Positions 13,701 through 25,146 of a DNA stretch of 64,000 bases are shown here, one piece after another. This DNA is from Archilochus colubris. Lineage: Eukaryota > Chordata > Aves > Apodiformes > Trochilidae. The position numbers and the translations under genes are program-made. Where the stretch lies: assembly GCA_023079485.1 (NCBI GenBank), contig CM041084.1:65939709-66003708 (forward strand). The letters are read 5' to 3'. The stretch's first letter is position 1. Each line of letters begins with the position of its first letter. The notes beneath the pieces were generated by a model. That model saw only the letters and a list, made by a program, of their open reading frames with translations. It made no database searches and had not been told where the DNA came from.

Positions 13701-16700
13701 ATTGGGGTCCTGCCAGGACAGGAATATGGCACACAGTTTCACAGTTAGATGGCAGGACCAGAAGCAAGAATTTCAGAAGACTCATCACAGCCCCAGCCCA
13801 GTCATGCCCCTAGCTTGGCCACTTGGAAAACTAGAATATTGGCAACTTACATTCATCAGAGCATACAGTGAGATTTCAGTGCTTATAAATTACTTATTTT
13901 GAGACCAAGCAGTTTCTTTATGTGAGAAAAAAGCATTACACATCATGCAAAATGGAACACTTTTTGATAGGACAGCTGCTACAATCATTAAAGTGTAAAA
14001 ACCATCACATGCAAGAGACATCTCAAAGTAAAAATTGCTCTTGTAGTGTGTTAAACAAATGTATTTTCTCAAGCTAAATTCCATAGCATAGTAAGCTGGA
14101 ACTTCCTTAAACATGAGAAATTTTTTAATGTATCCATTTTTTTCTTCACTCCCTTCCCCCTCTGCCTTTTTTTTTTCTTTGTGGGTTAAAAAGAAAAAAG
14201 AAATTGAAAGGGCAAGCCAAGAGATTCACAATCACCAAAGCCTGCAGAACATACAGTGAATTTTGGCAGGACATGCATGTTTATCCTTTTCATATGCTGT
14301 TTAAATTATTTTTATAAACAAGTCATTATCTTGCATAGCCACTGCTTGGTCCCTTTCATGTCAAAGACGTTTGATGTTACAATAATTAAGCACAAGGGTC
14401 TGCATGCTTGAAATGCTGTCTCTGGGTGATGGTTTGTGGGCGAGAGAGACTGCTGCTTTTCTAAAATTAAGGGTTTCTTCTCCAAACTTCATCTTTTAAA
14501 TCAAGCACCTGGTTTCTATAGTTGAGGGTGAAATAATTGTGTAATTTCATACAAATTTTAGAACTCCTGCTATTTTGCACCAAAACTGTGCACACATGAC
14601 AAGGCTCAGGGAGAGGCATCTCACAGCTTGCATGCAAGGATGTTGAGAAACCAGGCTTGGTATCATGGTGAAAACACAGGTATAGTAAAAGCTTATCAGG
14701 CTTCTTCCTGCACGAGGAAGTGTGTTTATCATTGCTGGGCTGGACCATATCACCACCATGGGCAGAAGAAGAGAAGTGAATGGGAAAGTCCATGGTAAGC
14801 AGCAGAGAAAATGCTTCCTCCTTTTTTCCTGCAGAGCACCTGTGTATAAAAGAATGCCACTGCAACCTCTGGTCATCTGGATTCAGCCAGAGCAAGCTTG
14901 TGCCTCTGCAGCAGCAGGAGGAATTAAAGCTCTGACCACTTCTTTATTCCCTGATACAGAGCCTTAATTCTGATCCTGTAAATGCAGTTTAATAAAGTTG
15001 GAAAGTTAGGCTGTGGTAGTTGTTCATGTCCAAACAACTTTTATTGTCGAGTTTACAAAGCCAGAGGCAGACAAGTCTTTCATATCTTTGTACATGCTTG
15101 TTGTAGCTCAACATTTTTTTCAACTCATCTGGACAGTTTTATTCCTTGTAAAAAGATTATGATTGTCTGCTTACAACTTTCTCTCCTGGATTTCTCTCTC
15201 TAGTGCTCTGCAAAGCCCAGAGCACACAAGGATACAAGAAGGCACCTCTGTTTGACACCAAAACTGCAGACCTTTTCCTCCCTCCAGTACCTCTTGGCTT
15301 ACAGGTGCAGCTATCACAACCTGCCCACAAGCTCTAATCTGTTCTTGTTTTTTAAGTGTGCCTTGTCGCCTGGTTGTAGAGCTAAGTGCCTGGGCTTCAA
15401 TAGACATTATGTCACCCCTCAGCCTTTGTACAAACAGAGTGTCTAATACCTAGACCATATACACCACGTGAATAGGAAGCAGTAGGTGACAAGATAAGAA
15501 TGCTGCATCTGAGCCTCACAATGAACATTTGCCTGCAAAATTTAAACACAGCATATTTTACAGCCTGCACTTGATAAAAGGAATTGAGGTGCTCCGTTTG
15601 CCTCCAGTAAGATTCTGAGTTGATCAAATGCATCTTCTTTAAAATCGGGCTTCAAATAGCCAATTCATACATCTCTCATACTGCAAACACCCATTAAAAC
15701 ACATTAAATAGCACATCTTTGGAATACTGTTTGAAAAACACTTTCTCATTTATTATCAGGAAATTTGACTTCTTCAGAACAAGTGTTAACACTGTCTTGA
15801 TTAATTTGTAAAGCTATTCAAGCCATGATGTACATCTGCACACTGAGTATATTTCAAATACTGTGCTTCTGTTTTCATTTTCAAAATGTTTTTATTTATA
15901 AACTAATATTTGACCTATGAATACTCCAAGTTTATATGGAGCCAGCTGTACTAAATTCTGGTTATACTGAATATTTCTGCAAAACATCAGGTGATATCAT
16001 TGGATATTTTTAAGGGGAAAGTTCATAGGAAAGCAGTTATGTATTCTTGCGATTAACACCACATTGGATCAAAACAGTCATGTCTAGCTCTCTGAAAATA
16101 CAGCTACTGTTTTAGTTCATAGAACACTTCAGCTCTGTCTGCATTATCCCTTTTTGCCAAAAATTCCCACTGTTGCTACCACTGATTCAATTCTGCCATT
16201 GTGCCATCACGAACACTGCAGCATAACATAAAAAGAGCTGCACGTAATGCTGTCAAAACCTTTGTGCCCTTAACAACAACAGAAATAGCTCATGCCATCA
16301 CACAAAAAAACCCAACAAAAACAGAAAAACAAAAAAAAAACCACAACTGGCAAACAACAACCAAAAAACCCACCCCAAAAATCCACCCAGCACTACGAGG
16401 CTATTTCTTAGCCTGGGAGCCTAAGTAACTGAAAGTTCAGGAAATACCAGCCCTGGCCTATAGCATGTTCTAGGAATTAAAGGCCAGTAAGAGGTTTTAA
16501 ACACCCCTGCAATCCCACAGGAGCTGAGTTTCTTTAATTAAGCTTTACTTCTCCTGCAATAGCCTAGCAGCACCTGCAGCCCCATGCCCGTCTCAAAGCC
16601 ACCACTTTGGTAACCTGCGTGGGGTACAACACATGGGGGCCACCACAGGGCTTGCTGGGGAAGTGGGCACCTCTTTGGGGTACTGGTGTCAGCCACCCCT

Positions 16701-16852
16701 GCCACAAGGGCTATGGCCACACAGGAGGCACCATTTCTCATCCTATGCCAGCCATGACTGGAAAAGAGGTGGTTTCCAAATGGTTTTCCTGCACCTCTCC
16801 TAGGCATATCACAGTTGGAGAATCCCAAACTGAAATGTCCTCTCCACACTTA

Positions 16853-17070
16853 GAATCACAGGTGGCTTGGTCTGGAAGGGACTTGCAGAAATCATCCAGT
16901 TCAAGCCTCCTGCGGGCCCCACACGAGATGAGTTTGGACACTTCCAAGGATGGGGCTGTTCTAAGCAACCTGTTCCGGTGTCTCATCATCCTCCTCAGCA
17001 AAAATTTTCCTCTTTATATCCAGTCTAAACCTACCTTCTTCCATTTTAGAACCACTGCCCCATCAAACAG
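16853..17070 (-). mobile_element. CR1 LINE 3' fragment, old copy
   Basis: Reading in plus orientation, an AGAATCACAGG start, a GGTCTGGAAGGGACTTGC block, GACACTTCCAAGGATGGGG and CAACCTGTTCCGGTGTCTCA follow the order of antisense CR1. On the minus strand a frame here contains PSLEVSK, a decayed form of the CR1 ORF2 C-terminus. Divergence is clearly higher than in the CR1 copies at 44 kb or 58 kb. The right boundary is uncertain and could extend to about 17,185. Confidence 0.8.
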
Positions 17071-17226
17071 GGAGCCTTTGTGTGACCCAAAACAAGCCTC
17101 CCAGAATCAGGTCCATGAAAGACTCTGGTCCTTAACCTTGTTCTCCCAGGCTCTGATGGCTGCTAAAACGTATAGGAATCTCTCAAGAACAAGTTTTTTT
17201 CCATTCAGACACTAGTGTTTGCTCTT

Positions 17227-17532
17227 TGTTTAGGTCCAATTAAAATTGCCAAAAGCAAAACTTTTTATTTAAAAAAAAAAGGGGGGGTTGTTTAGTTTCA
17301 ACCTTGCTTGAGGAAAACACAAAGGAATCTAAATAAACAAACAAAAAAATTAGTAGGTATGCTGTACCTAATAGCATCACTGTGCATCTCCAGGGACACA
17401 GCAGAAATGTGTGATAGCACTGTTTAGGTCCAATTAAAATTGCCAAAAGCAAACCTTTTCACTTAAAAAAAAAAAAAAAAAAAAAAAAAAGGGTTGTTTA
17501 GTTTCAACCTTGCTTGAGGAAAACACTAAGGA
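17227..17532 (+). repeat. 194-bp tandem duplication (about 1.5 units)
   Basis: The sequence starting TGTTTAGGTCCAATTAAAA at 17,227 recurs at 17,421 with an offset of 194 bp. The similarity covers about 100 bp, through GGTTGTTTAGTTTC to GAGGAAAACAC. The main difference is a poly(A)/poly(G) junction: 10 A then 7 G in the first copy, 26 A then 3 G in the second (A run 17,465-17,490). No protein frame spans it. Confidence 0.9.
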
Positions 17533-20507
17533 CACGTTGCTTTTATTTTTACCAATAAATCCAAACAAAACAACCCCACACCTGGGCATGTATTTCAAAG
17601 TGCAACATTTTAGCTATTTACAAATACATAAATTTGCTGAAATTAATCAAGAGTGCTTTAGAAATTCAAACTTTTTCCAATTACGACCACTTTTTGTTGC
17701 TGCTGTTGTAAGTAAGATTTCAACATTTAAGGCACTGTAAATTTTCAGGCTCTGAAAACCCTTCACAAGACAGAATAGTCCTGCTAAGGCCACACTATCT
17801 GGTTCCAGTAGCTTAGTCCAGATGACACTTAGACCTGGACAAACTGCTTACACAAATGTGACCTTCCACTTGTTTCATCAGTGTGGGTTTCGAACAGAAG
17901 CTTCCCTGGGAGCCACACATCTTCTAGGGCTCTTGGACAAAGGCAGAAGGATGACTGCAGCCCCCCAAATTCAGAGCCTGAAGCATTTGAGGACTTTTAG
18001 AAGACTATGTGCCCTTTTTCCTTAATCATGTTGTCAGGCAGCTGCACCCTAGCAGGCAGCTCACAAGGAATGACTGCTTCAAGGAGATGACATAAAGGAG
18101 GACCTTGAGCTGCGTCAGTTCTACAGCAAATGTAAGGCTGCTCTCCGACACTTGGGATCTGTCTTGGCATGGAAGCCCAGTATACAAGGTTTGGCAGAAG
18201 TCACTAAACTCATTCCCATCATCAGCTTCATGATTTCTAATGCTGGCCTGCTCTGGACACACGTGGAGGACGCCGCTCACACGCCGAGAGCGCGAGGCTG
18301 TACACAGCCAGCTGGCAGCACAGCCAGATCCACAGCATCACACACTCCAGTTATTCCCTGTGAGTAGAAGTCTTGACCTTTACAACATGTGGCCAAGAGT
18401 ATAAACAGATGGGATGACAGTATGAATGATACCGTTCTGTCAATATAATCACGCAACATCCCTGATACGTCTTGGTTGCTTAATTTCGTATCCCCAGACA
18501 GCAAGCACGATACCAGGAGAAAGACAGGTGGGCTGATCAAATCCTTCAGATGAAAAAAATTCACCTGCTTTAGAAAAGCACATGGGGATGCTGGAGCACT
18601 TCTTCCTTCCTGTGAAAAGCCATGCGGATCAAAGGCACGGTGCTTGCGCCAAAGCGCTTGCCATAGATTTGTGCAAGATCATTCCTAGAAGGAAATGTGG
18701 TAGGCGATGGCTGCCAAAAAGATGAAAAGCCTGTTTGGAAGACATCACATCCATAAGTTGCTGTTTTATAGGCAAAGGGAGAGATAGCACTTGGACAGCA
18801 AGCCCTGCACTGATCTCCGAGTGGCTCCTTCACACTGAAAGGCAGTGGTCTTGCTCCAGAAGATATCTGGAAACTTTCAGGGAAGATGGGGTTTTGGAGA
18901 TTCAAATATAAAAGAGGCTTTTCCCCATTGTCTCAACTCAGATCCCGTGAAAGAGCTTCAGGGCCGACTGCAGAACTGCCTGTGAAACACTTGGACTTCC
19001 CCTCACTCTTTTGCCTGAAGTTCTCCTAAGAAACTGTGTGAATCTCTACGCTGAAAGGTGAACACCCCTTCTGCAAAAGTACAGAGATACAATGAAACCA
19101 TACTGTCACTCTGCTACAAAAAGGCATGATACCGTGGATAACTAGGAACCACCCCAATAAGCACACTTTTTCCAGTCCTTGCCTCTGGATGGATTGATGG
19201 GTTCAGACTCTTTCTGCACAGCTGTCAGCAGCCCCAGATGTGGGTCATAGCAGAAACCCACAAAGTCTTTCATAGGATTCCCTGTGGGAAGCATGTGGGG
19301 TTTTTTTTTCCCCTTGGTGCAGATGCTGAGATAGGAATGCATGGATGAGGATCTACTAAGCTTCTTCCTCAGTTTGACACAGGATTGCTCCACAGCACCT
19401 TTCATTATAAATTATCATTATACAACTCTGGCCACAGAATAGCAAAGTCTTCAAGAGTCTTGTTTCAGCCACTACACATGGCTTGCACTACTCTCTAAGG
19501 ACATCTGCCAGTAAAACAAGGACTGGAGAGCAGCTCCACATCAGCATCGATGAGCCAGAGGAGAACAGGGAAACTTTAGATCTGCCACAGCCCCCGGCCC
19601 AAGTCTACATTTTGGCTTGAGTGGTGACTCCTCTCTCCTCACCCCCCTTGAACTGAGGGAGAATTGGTTTGCTGTGAGGAACTTGATATACCTCTCCCTA
19701 AAACAGCTTTAGCAGCAAAACACAGGGATGCTTCCCTGAGTCCAGCTACAAATCCAGTGACGCTGCCTCAAAGAGGCATTGCCATTCCAACCCTAGGGTG
19801 TTTTGGGGTTTTTTTTGTGAGGAGAAAGAGGAGACAACCTTATCTAGTGCCACAAGGAAGGTACAGTAGTCAAACAGAAAATGTTAATAGATGCTATTTT
19901 CTCAACAGCACTGTATAAGACATGCCAGTCCTATTTTGATACCAAGAATACTCCTGAAGAGAAGCTGAAAGATTTCACAAAGTCACTTGTTGGCCCACAA
20001 TACCACCCTGCACCACAACCCTGCTGTACAGCTGTTCCCCCAGCACAGAAGACCAGTACTGTGCTTGTTCTGAGAAACTCCAAAGACAGATTTAAAATGG
20101 AGATGTTTACACCTTCACTACATATTCAGACTTTCTATGTGGGAACTGGAAAGAAACAAAGACTTTTTGGATGCCCTGTGCCAGTGAAAATGCCCAAGAT
20201 GGGGTCTAGGTTTATCAAGGGTAGATAAAATTCTCTGACAAATTATTTTTTGGTATCTAACCTGATAAATTAATCTAAATTATCTGGTTTATATCTTTTG
20301 TACATTTTTTCTTGTAATGGGAATAAATACTTTTGTACTCCCTGATACTGCTCTCCTAGAAACCCCAGACACTCGAAGCTTCCCTATAGTCAGCTGCTCC
20401 AGGAATCATTGTCTACACCTCACAAATCCCTGTTACAGTACAGACATCACTAGGTAGGCAAGATAAACCCTGGACTCTACAGTTTGAAGACTGATGCTTC
20501 TGGTCTT
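17533..20507. other. Non-coding stretch, presumed intron
   Basis: No exon, RNA gene, transposon or notable repeat could be supported here. Confidence 0.55.
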
Positions 20508-20579
20508 CCCTGTAAAACAGCAACTCCCTGTATCTCGATGGATCCCTGTAAGACAGTAACTCCCTGTATCTCGAGGGAT
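20508..20579 (+). repeat. 36-bp tandem duplication
   Basis: Two adjacent 36-bp units (20,508-20,543 and 20,544-20,579) share CCCTGTAA, then AACTCCCTGTATCTCGA, and differ at only three positions by eye. The second unit runs directly into a long T tract. Confidence 0.88.
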
Positions 20580-20583
20580 CCTC

Positions 20584-20636
20584 TTTTTTTTTTTTTTTTT
20601 TTTTTTCTCTAAAAAGAAAAAGGAAAAAAAAAAAAA
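20584..20636. repeat. T23 ... A13 inverted homopolymer pair
   Basis: A run of 23 T (20,584-20,606) is followed by CTCTAAAAAGAAAAAGG and then 13 A (20,624-20,636). Single-stranded DNA or RNA from here could fold into a long A:T hairpin. Confidence 0.8.
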
Positions 20637-22834
20637 CAAAACCAAAACATCTAAGACATCAACCTTGAGCCTTGAAGAAACCTGCATTTTGTGAATAATC
20701 CAAGATTTCACTGAAATCCCTCAGCTTTGCAAGAGCTCAATGAGGAGGATTTGTACCCTGAGCACATATGGAAAGATAGCCTTCCCCAGACAGAAAATAC
20801 ATCAGCTGTATCCCCAGACTGAAGGAATATTTATGTTCATCAGGAAGGGCTGGAGCACTGCGCTTTTAAAGCCAGCAATGCTGCAAGCTATGGACTTTTT
20901 GAGCTACAGGGTTGGAAAAATTAAGTGCACTTTTAAAAGAACACCAATGCCTCCAAACTTCAACAAAGCAGGACTTCTACACACAGCTGACCTAGATGAT
21001 GGCTTTCCAATGAAAGACCCCTCATCAAAGGTTTGCCTGGTTCTGGACTACAGCAGAAGTAACATCAACACCTGAAAGCAAGTCCCCACAGGCATGCCCA
21101 CTGACTTCACACCCATGCAGCCACATATCTTTCAGTGAAGCCTGCACCATGTAATACCATACACTCCCAATCCTGAGAACAGCAAGGGCCCCTCACGTCT
21201 CTGGTAGCTGCACCTCCAAGAATGGGAAGACATTTCAACCTGTTTAAGGTTGAACACAGGCAAAGCTCTTCAGAAGCTGACTCTAACCAAGCAGAAATTA
21301 TTACAGATGAAGTCACATGGGGAAACCCCTAAATAAAATAATTGTGGCAGTCTCTGCTTATAAAGAGACTCCAGCTGTGAGGTTTCAGGGTTGCTTGGCA
21401 CATGCTTCATTGGACTAGTCAGTGTCCTTGAGGTCAGGAAGTCTTCCCTTTCTGCTGTGGTCCCACAATCTTTTGCTGCATTTTCTAGACTGCATCTGAT
21501 AAGCCCCTTTTATAGATCGCAGGCTGGCTTTCTCCCATGGCACCTTTGGATTCTATACTGCAATAAAGCCTTAGGCTTCCTCTAGTTTTCTGGCATAGTT
21601 ATTGTTTAGTGGAAAAGTAAATGCCAGTACACACGTGAAAGACCCCCAAAATTTCTGTAACATGCCAGAAATGCTACAGAAAACAGCCAAACAGCTGTTT
21701 GGGCTCAGCCCATCGATTTGCCAACCCTCTGGTAACAAACAATCACGTTAAATGACATTATGGTTTATGACTTGGAACTTGGAAGTCGATGAGAAATTTC
21801 TGCAGTTGATTCATACTTCCTGAGACTCATAACTAGCGTTTCAATCATGCTATTTTACTACATTACATGAATAATTTTCCTTGTTGTTACATAAGTGTCT
21901 AGATCCAAATTATCAGAACTGATTTGAATCACATGAATGGGGTTTTTGTTTGGTTGGTTGGTTGTTGTTTTGCTTTTTTTTTCCAAAAGAAATATTTTCA
22001 AGTCTACTGTCTAATACTGGTGTTCTGGTTCTTCATGAAGCAGGCAGCTAAATACCTTCCCAAAACACCACATGTTCATATTTCTTTCTTGATTCAGCTC
22101 CCCTGGGAACCACCCAGCCCCTTGCAAGCACCTTGCTCCACATCCATTAAATAAAACGTGTCACAGGGATTGCTTATAGAGAGCTTGAGCTGACACCTCG
22201 CTTCTTAAATTCAAAACTTCAAGTATAGATCCTACAAGCCCCCAGGCAAAGAACAGGGACAGCAGCAGAAGCTTTTGTATTCAAAGGACAGAGAGGTTTG
22301 GGAAGGCTGACAGGGAAGAAGCACAGAAGCAGCTGCCCTTTGAATTCAAAACCTACACTGTATTCCCACATCTCAGGGTCCAAGCCAGACACAGACCATG
22401 CCAGCTTCACTGAAGCTTCACTTCAGGATGTCTCAATCAAAAGCATCAGAGCTCTGAGATGGGAACACGACCTAAACACCCTCCTACTAATTTTAAGAAA
22501 AAAAGTTGAGACCCTGACAGCTATACATGCAGTACAAAGAGCCCATGAGGCTCTATTTGCTCCACACCACATGCAGCTCAGCTGTTTCTGAAGGAGCTGC
22601 AGTCACCTCAGCTTCAGCATAGACAAATCCTTCAGCAAACATTCAAGGCACAAGGGGGGCACTTCTAAAAAATCACCCAGCCCATACCATTTGAGCTAAA
22701 CTTGTTCTAAATACATACAGCATGGCATGTACTGTGGATCACATCTACCAGTGCTGCAAGCTGAGCAAAATTTCCCACTGCGGTGACGTATCACTGCTCT
22801 AGATAAGGCCATGCACAACTATTTGGGGTGAGGG
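20637..22834. other. Non-coding stretch, presumed intron
   Basis: Nothing beyond a short G/T-rich simple tract at about 21,940-21,985 could be supported. Confidence 0.55.
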
Positions 22835-23125
22835 GTTTTTTGTTGTTTTTTGTTTTTATTGCTTCATTTTGCTTTGTTGTGGGGGGGTTTTTTGTTTGGT
22901 TTTGTTTTTTTTTAACAAGACATGCTGTTCACAGGTGTCATCATTCTGGCATACAGCTCTGAAACAGTAGTGAAAAGAGTTTTCAGCTGAGCTGACTGGC
23001 TAAGACACTCGAGTTTCACAGGAATTTCCCCACACTGCCTTACCCCCCCCCCCCCAAAAAAAAAAAAAAAAACCAAACCCAAACCAAACAAAAAAACCAA
23101 ACAAACAAACAAACAAAAACAAACT
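22835..23125. repeat. Inverted pair of low-complexity tracts (G/T then C/A)
   Basis: 22,835-22,913 is G/T-rich (G7, TTTTTTGTTTGG, T9). 23,043-23,125 is its compositional complement: C13 at 23,043-23,055, then about 17 A, then CCAAACCC and AAACAAACAAAC units. The 130-bp spacer is ordinary sequence. The arrangement could fold back on itself. Confidence 0.75.
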
Positions 23126-23923
23126 GCAATTTGCCAACTGAAATATTTTCATTCTCCAAATCTCCACATTAGGCCGAATCTAATTACACTGTTTCCTTGT
23201 AATTGCAGTCTAGTATTCTACTATTCAGGGCTCCTCCAAGTAAAAAGCTTAATGGCTTTCCCACTGAAATCCACCTCAGACCCCTTCACAACAGCAACAC
23301 GATGACAGCCTGATTTGTTTGAAGAGCAGGTTGATGTCTAACAGAACTTATTCCAAGATTTCCACATGATACAGATTTTTATCACGTTCCCAGGCTCAGC
23401 CATCGGATTATACTACACGGAGTCACGTATCCATCATCACACTAGTTGAGACTTCCCCCTCTACAAAAAAAAAATTTTTTTAAAAAAAAAAAAGGAGACG
23501 GAGACACCCCGGAGTATCCCGGGATGTACTTTGCTGCAGCCTCAAAGACATCTTTTCCTGCTGGATCCTTAACGGAGCGACTGCGAATTGTGCGAACCAG
23601 AGCAGGATGGGTTTACACCAGAACGCTGTCATCATAACGATGACCAAAAGACTATTTAAAAAAATAATAATACACTTTCTTCTTTTGTCCCACTCGGGTT
23701 TTGCGTTCGAGGGCGTCTTTTTTTGACCATTTGCGAAAGAGAGGGGAGGGCTTTACCCTTCGCCTCAGTGAGCCGCTCCCCTGACCGAAACCCGCGCAGC
23801 CCGAGGGGGGGGTCCCGTCCCCGGTCCGCAGATCCCGATCCCGCCGCGTTCCCCAGGTCGCAGCCGCCCGGCCCGCTCGGTCCCTCTCCCCCGGGACACG
23901 CGTACCCAAGGCTGGACCCCGGC

Positions 23924-23929
23924 ACTCAC
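23924..23929 (-). other. BMP6: Splice donor of BMP6 exon 1
   Basis: On the minus strand the coding sequence for SFVNL is followed by one G and then GTGAGT, a full consensus 5' splice site. The coding part of the exon is 442 nt (147 codons plus one base), so the intron is in phase 1. This agrees with the Val codon that follows NL in BMP5, 6 and 7 (NLV) being split as G|TN. Confidence 0.93.
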
Positions 23930-24371
23930 CCAGGTTGACGAAGCTCATCACCATGTCGGCGTCGTTGAGGAAGGCGCTGTCCTGCGAGCTGGGCAGCGGC
24001 GGCGGCGGCGGGGCGGGAGTCGGCGGGCGTCCGCTCCGCTCCGCACCCGCGCTGCCCTCCGCACCCTCGGCCAGGGCGTGGTACAGGTCCAGCATGAAGC
24101 GCGGAGCCGCCGTCAGGCGCCCCGGCGGCGGAGCCGGTGGCTGCCGGGGCAGCGGACGGGGGCGGTGGGGCAACCCCAGCACCGAGAGGATCTCCCGCTG
24201 CATCTCCCGCTTCTCGTGCGACTTCAGCCGCCGGTAGAGGAAGCCCGAAGCGGCGGCGGCGGCGGACGGCGGGTCCCCCCCTCCCGCGGAGGGCAGCAAG
24301 GGCTCTGCGGGGCAGCAGGCTCCGCTCAGCAGCGCCCAGCAGCAGCACAGCCAGGCCAGCCACCGCGGCAT
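23930..24371 (-). CDS. BMP6: Bone morphogenetic protein 6, coding exon 1 (signal peptide and propeptide start)
   Basis: BMP6 is a secreted TGF-beta-superfamily ligand made as a preproprotein, known for roles in bone formation and iron control. The start is the only in-frame ATG (24,371), with G at -3. Residues 1-23 form a hydrophobic signal peptide ([17 protein letters not shown]). Residues 44-73 carry [15 protein letters not shown] and [10 protein letters not shown], the conserved propeptide start; FMLDLYHAL is at 92-100 and [18 protein letters not shown] at 130-147. [12 protein letters not shown] favours BMP6 over BMP7 (which I recall as QDSHFLTDADMV) and BMP5. Linkers at 74-90 and 116-126 are Pro/Ala-rich. 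From memory the equivalent human region is some 70 residues longer, with a Gln tract absent here. The exon lies in a CpG island. The open frame continues past the donor into intron sequence that is not protein-like. Confidence is high for the family and good for the paralogue. Confidence 0.93.
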
Positions 24372-24504
24372 GGCGCTGGGCCGGGCGGAGGCAGGCGAGG
24401 TCCCCGCTTCCCCCTCTCCCCGAGGGCTCTCCGCCGCCCTCCAGCCCTCCCCCCCCGCGGCGCCTATCGCCCGGGCCGGCGGGGGGCAGCCAGCCCAGAG
24501 GGGC

Positions 24505-24528
24505 TCAGCGCTCGCCGTCGCCGTGCAT
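24505..24528 (-). other. Possible upstream ORF in BMP6 leader
   Basis: On the minus strand an ATG at 24,528 opens an 8-codon frame (MHGDGER, then TGA) out of frame with BMP6. A second, 4-codon frame (MAS, then TGA) lies at 24,622-24,633. If transcription starts upstream of these, they could dampen translation of BMP6. Both are inferences from sequence only. Confidence 0.3.
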
Positions 24529-24651
24529 GGCCGCCCGCGGGGCAACCCTCCCCCCTCCCTGCTCCCTCCTCTGCCCCCCGCCGCCGCTCAGGTGCGGCGG
24601 GGCCGCCCCAGGCTCGGCCGCTCAGCTCGCCATGCCCCTGCCCGGGGTCTG

Positions 24652-24760
24652 CTTAGTGAGGAGGGGGCTAGGGGGGAAAGGAGGAGAAAGAAGAGCAGCA
24701 AACTTTTCCGCAGCCTGGGAGGGAAGGGAGGGACGAAGGAAGGGAGGGAGCGAGCGGCCA
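24652..24760 (+). repeat. Purine-rich G-run tract in BMP6 promoter
   Basis: The plus strand has repeated G runs of 3-6 separated by A-rich spacers: GAGGAGGGGGCTAGGGGGG, then later GGGAGGGAAGGGAGGG and GGAAGGGAGGGAG. This is four or more G runs within a short span, a possible quadruplex. On the minus (coding) strand it is polypyrimidine, about 280-390 bp upstream of the ATG. Confidence 0.75.
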
Positions 24761-25146
24761 AGCGAGCGGCTCCAGAAGCGGGAGTCCCGGTCCCCGCGGG
24801 CTAGCCGGAGCTGGGCTGCTGGCGGCGAAAGCAAATCACCAGCGCGCCCGCCTCTCCGCAGGGCGGGCGGCCGCTCCTCCGGGGCGGGGAGGGGGCGAGG
24901 GCGCAGGTAGCGCGGCCCCGTGGGGGCGGGGGGAGCAGCGGAGCAGGTTAAGAAGCGCCGGCCCCGTCGGTTGTAAGCGATTTCCTGTGCCGGAGCTGCC
25001 CTGCTGCCTTGTTTCTTTTTAAAAGAAGGATTTCGGCCATTCTCTCTCGCCCCCCAGCCCTTAGAGGACGTTGGTTACTCGTCCTGAAAAGAGTTGGAGG
25101 GCTACCTATCCTAAATCCGGAAAAGCTGTGTGGTTTACTTTAACCG

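Larger units (their letters stand above)
4755..16852. other. Non-coding stretch, presumed intron
   Basis: About 12 kb contains no recognisable exon, RNA gene or CR1 tail. Simple tracts are (AAT)n at 5,085-5,102, a run of 15 G at 5,697-5,711 followed by TTTGG-type repeats to 5,740, and a run of 24 T at 7,687-7,710. The longest open frame, about 146 codons on the minus strand at 9,423-9,863, has no recognisable domain and is treated as chance. Confidence 0.6.
1..23929 (-). other. BMP6: BMP6 intron 1 (5' part, continues past left edge)
   Basis: This stretch follows the splice donor of BMP6 exon 1 on the minus strand, so it is inferred to be the start of intron 1. I looked for the next BMP6 exon, which in the family continues the propeptide after the MSFVNL motif with an EYDKEF-like segment, and found nothing like it on the minus strand. 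A very long first intron is known for mammalian BMP6, so its absence over 24 kb is not surprising. None of the open frames here resembles a known protein. An independent non-coding transcript inside the intron cannot be excluded. Confidence 0.75.
24372..24960 (-). promoter_or_regulatory. BMP6: BMP6 5' UTR / CpG-island promoter
   Basis: GC- and CpG-dense sequence continues upstream of the BMP6 start and ends near 24,960; downstream the island reaches about 23,700. GC boxes (GGGCGG cores) are at 24,861-24,867, 24,881-24,890 and 24,922-24,931. I see no convincing TATA box at a sensible distance, which fits a dispersed CpG-island promoter. The transcription start cannot be placed from sequence alone, so the UTR/promoter boundary is unknown. 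Confidence 0.75.

Noticed and set aside
16607..17215. 202-codon plus open frame
   Set aside because: Its second half is antisense CR1, so it is not a host protein.
1..23929. BMP6 exon 2 inside the window
   Set aside because: I looked on the minus strand for the propeptide continuation after SFVNL and saw nothing similar. I could not run a translated alignment, so a diverged exon cannot be fully excluded.
23652..24545. Extended 297-codon minus frame including BMP6 exon 1
   Set aside because: The upstream extension begins at TTG, not ATG, and the downstream part runs past a consensus splice donor into intron sequence. Only 23,930-24,371 is supported as coding.
24078..24910. Long plus-strand open frames (up to 257 codons) across the CpG island
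   Set aside because: They lie opposite BMP6 exon 1 and its promoter. High GC removes stop codons on every strand, and the translations are Ala/Arg/Pro/Gly low complexity with no domain.
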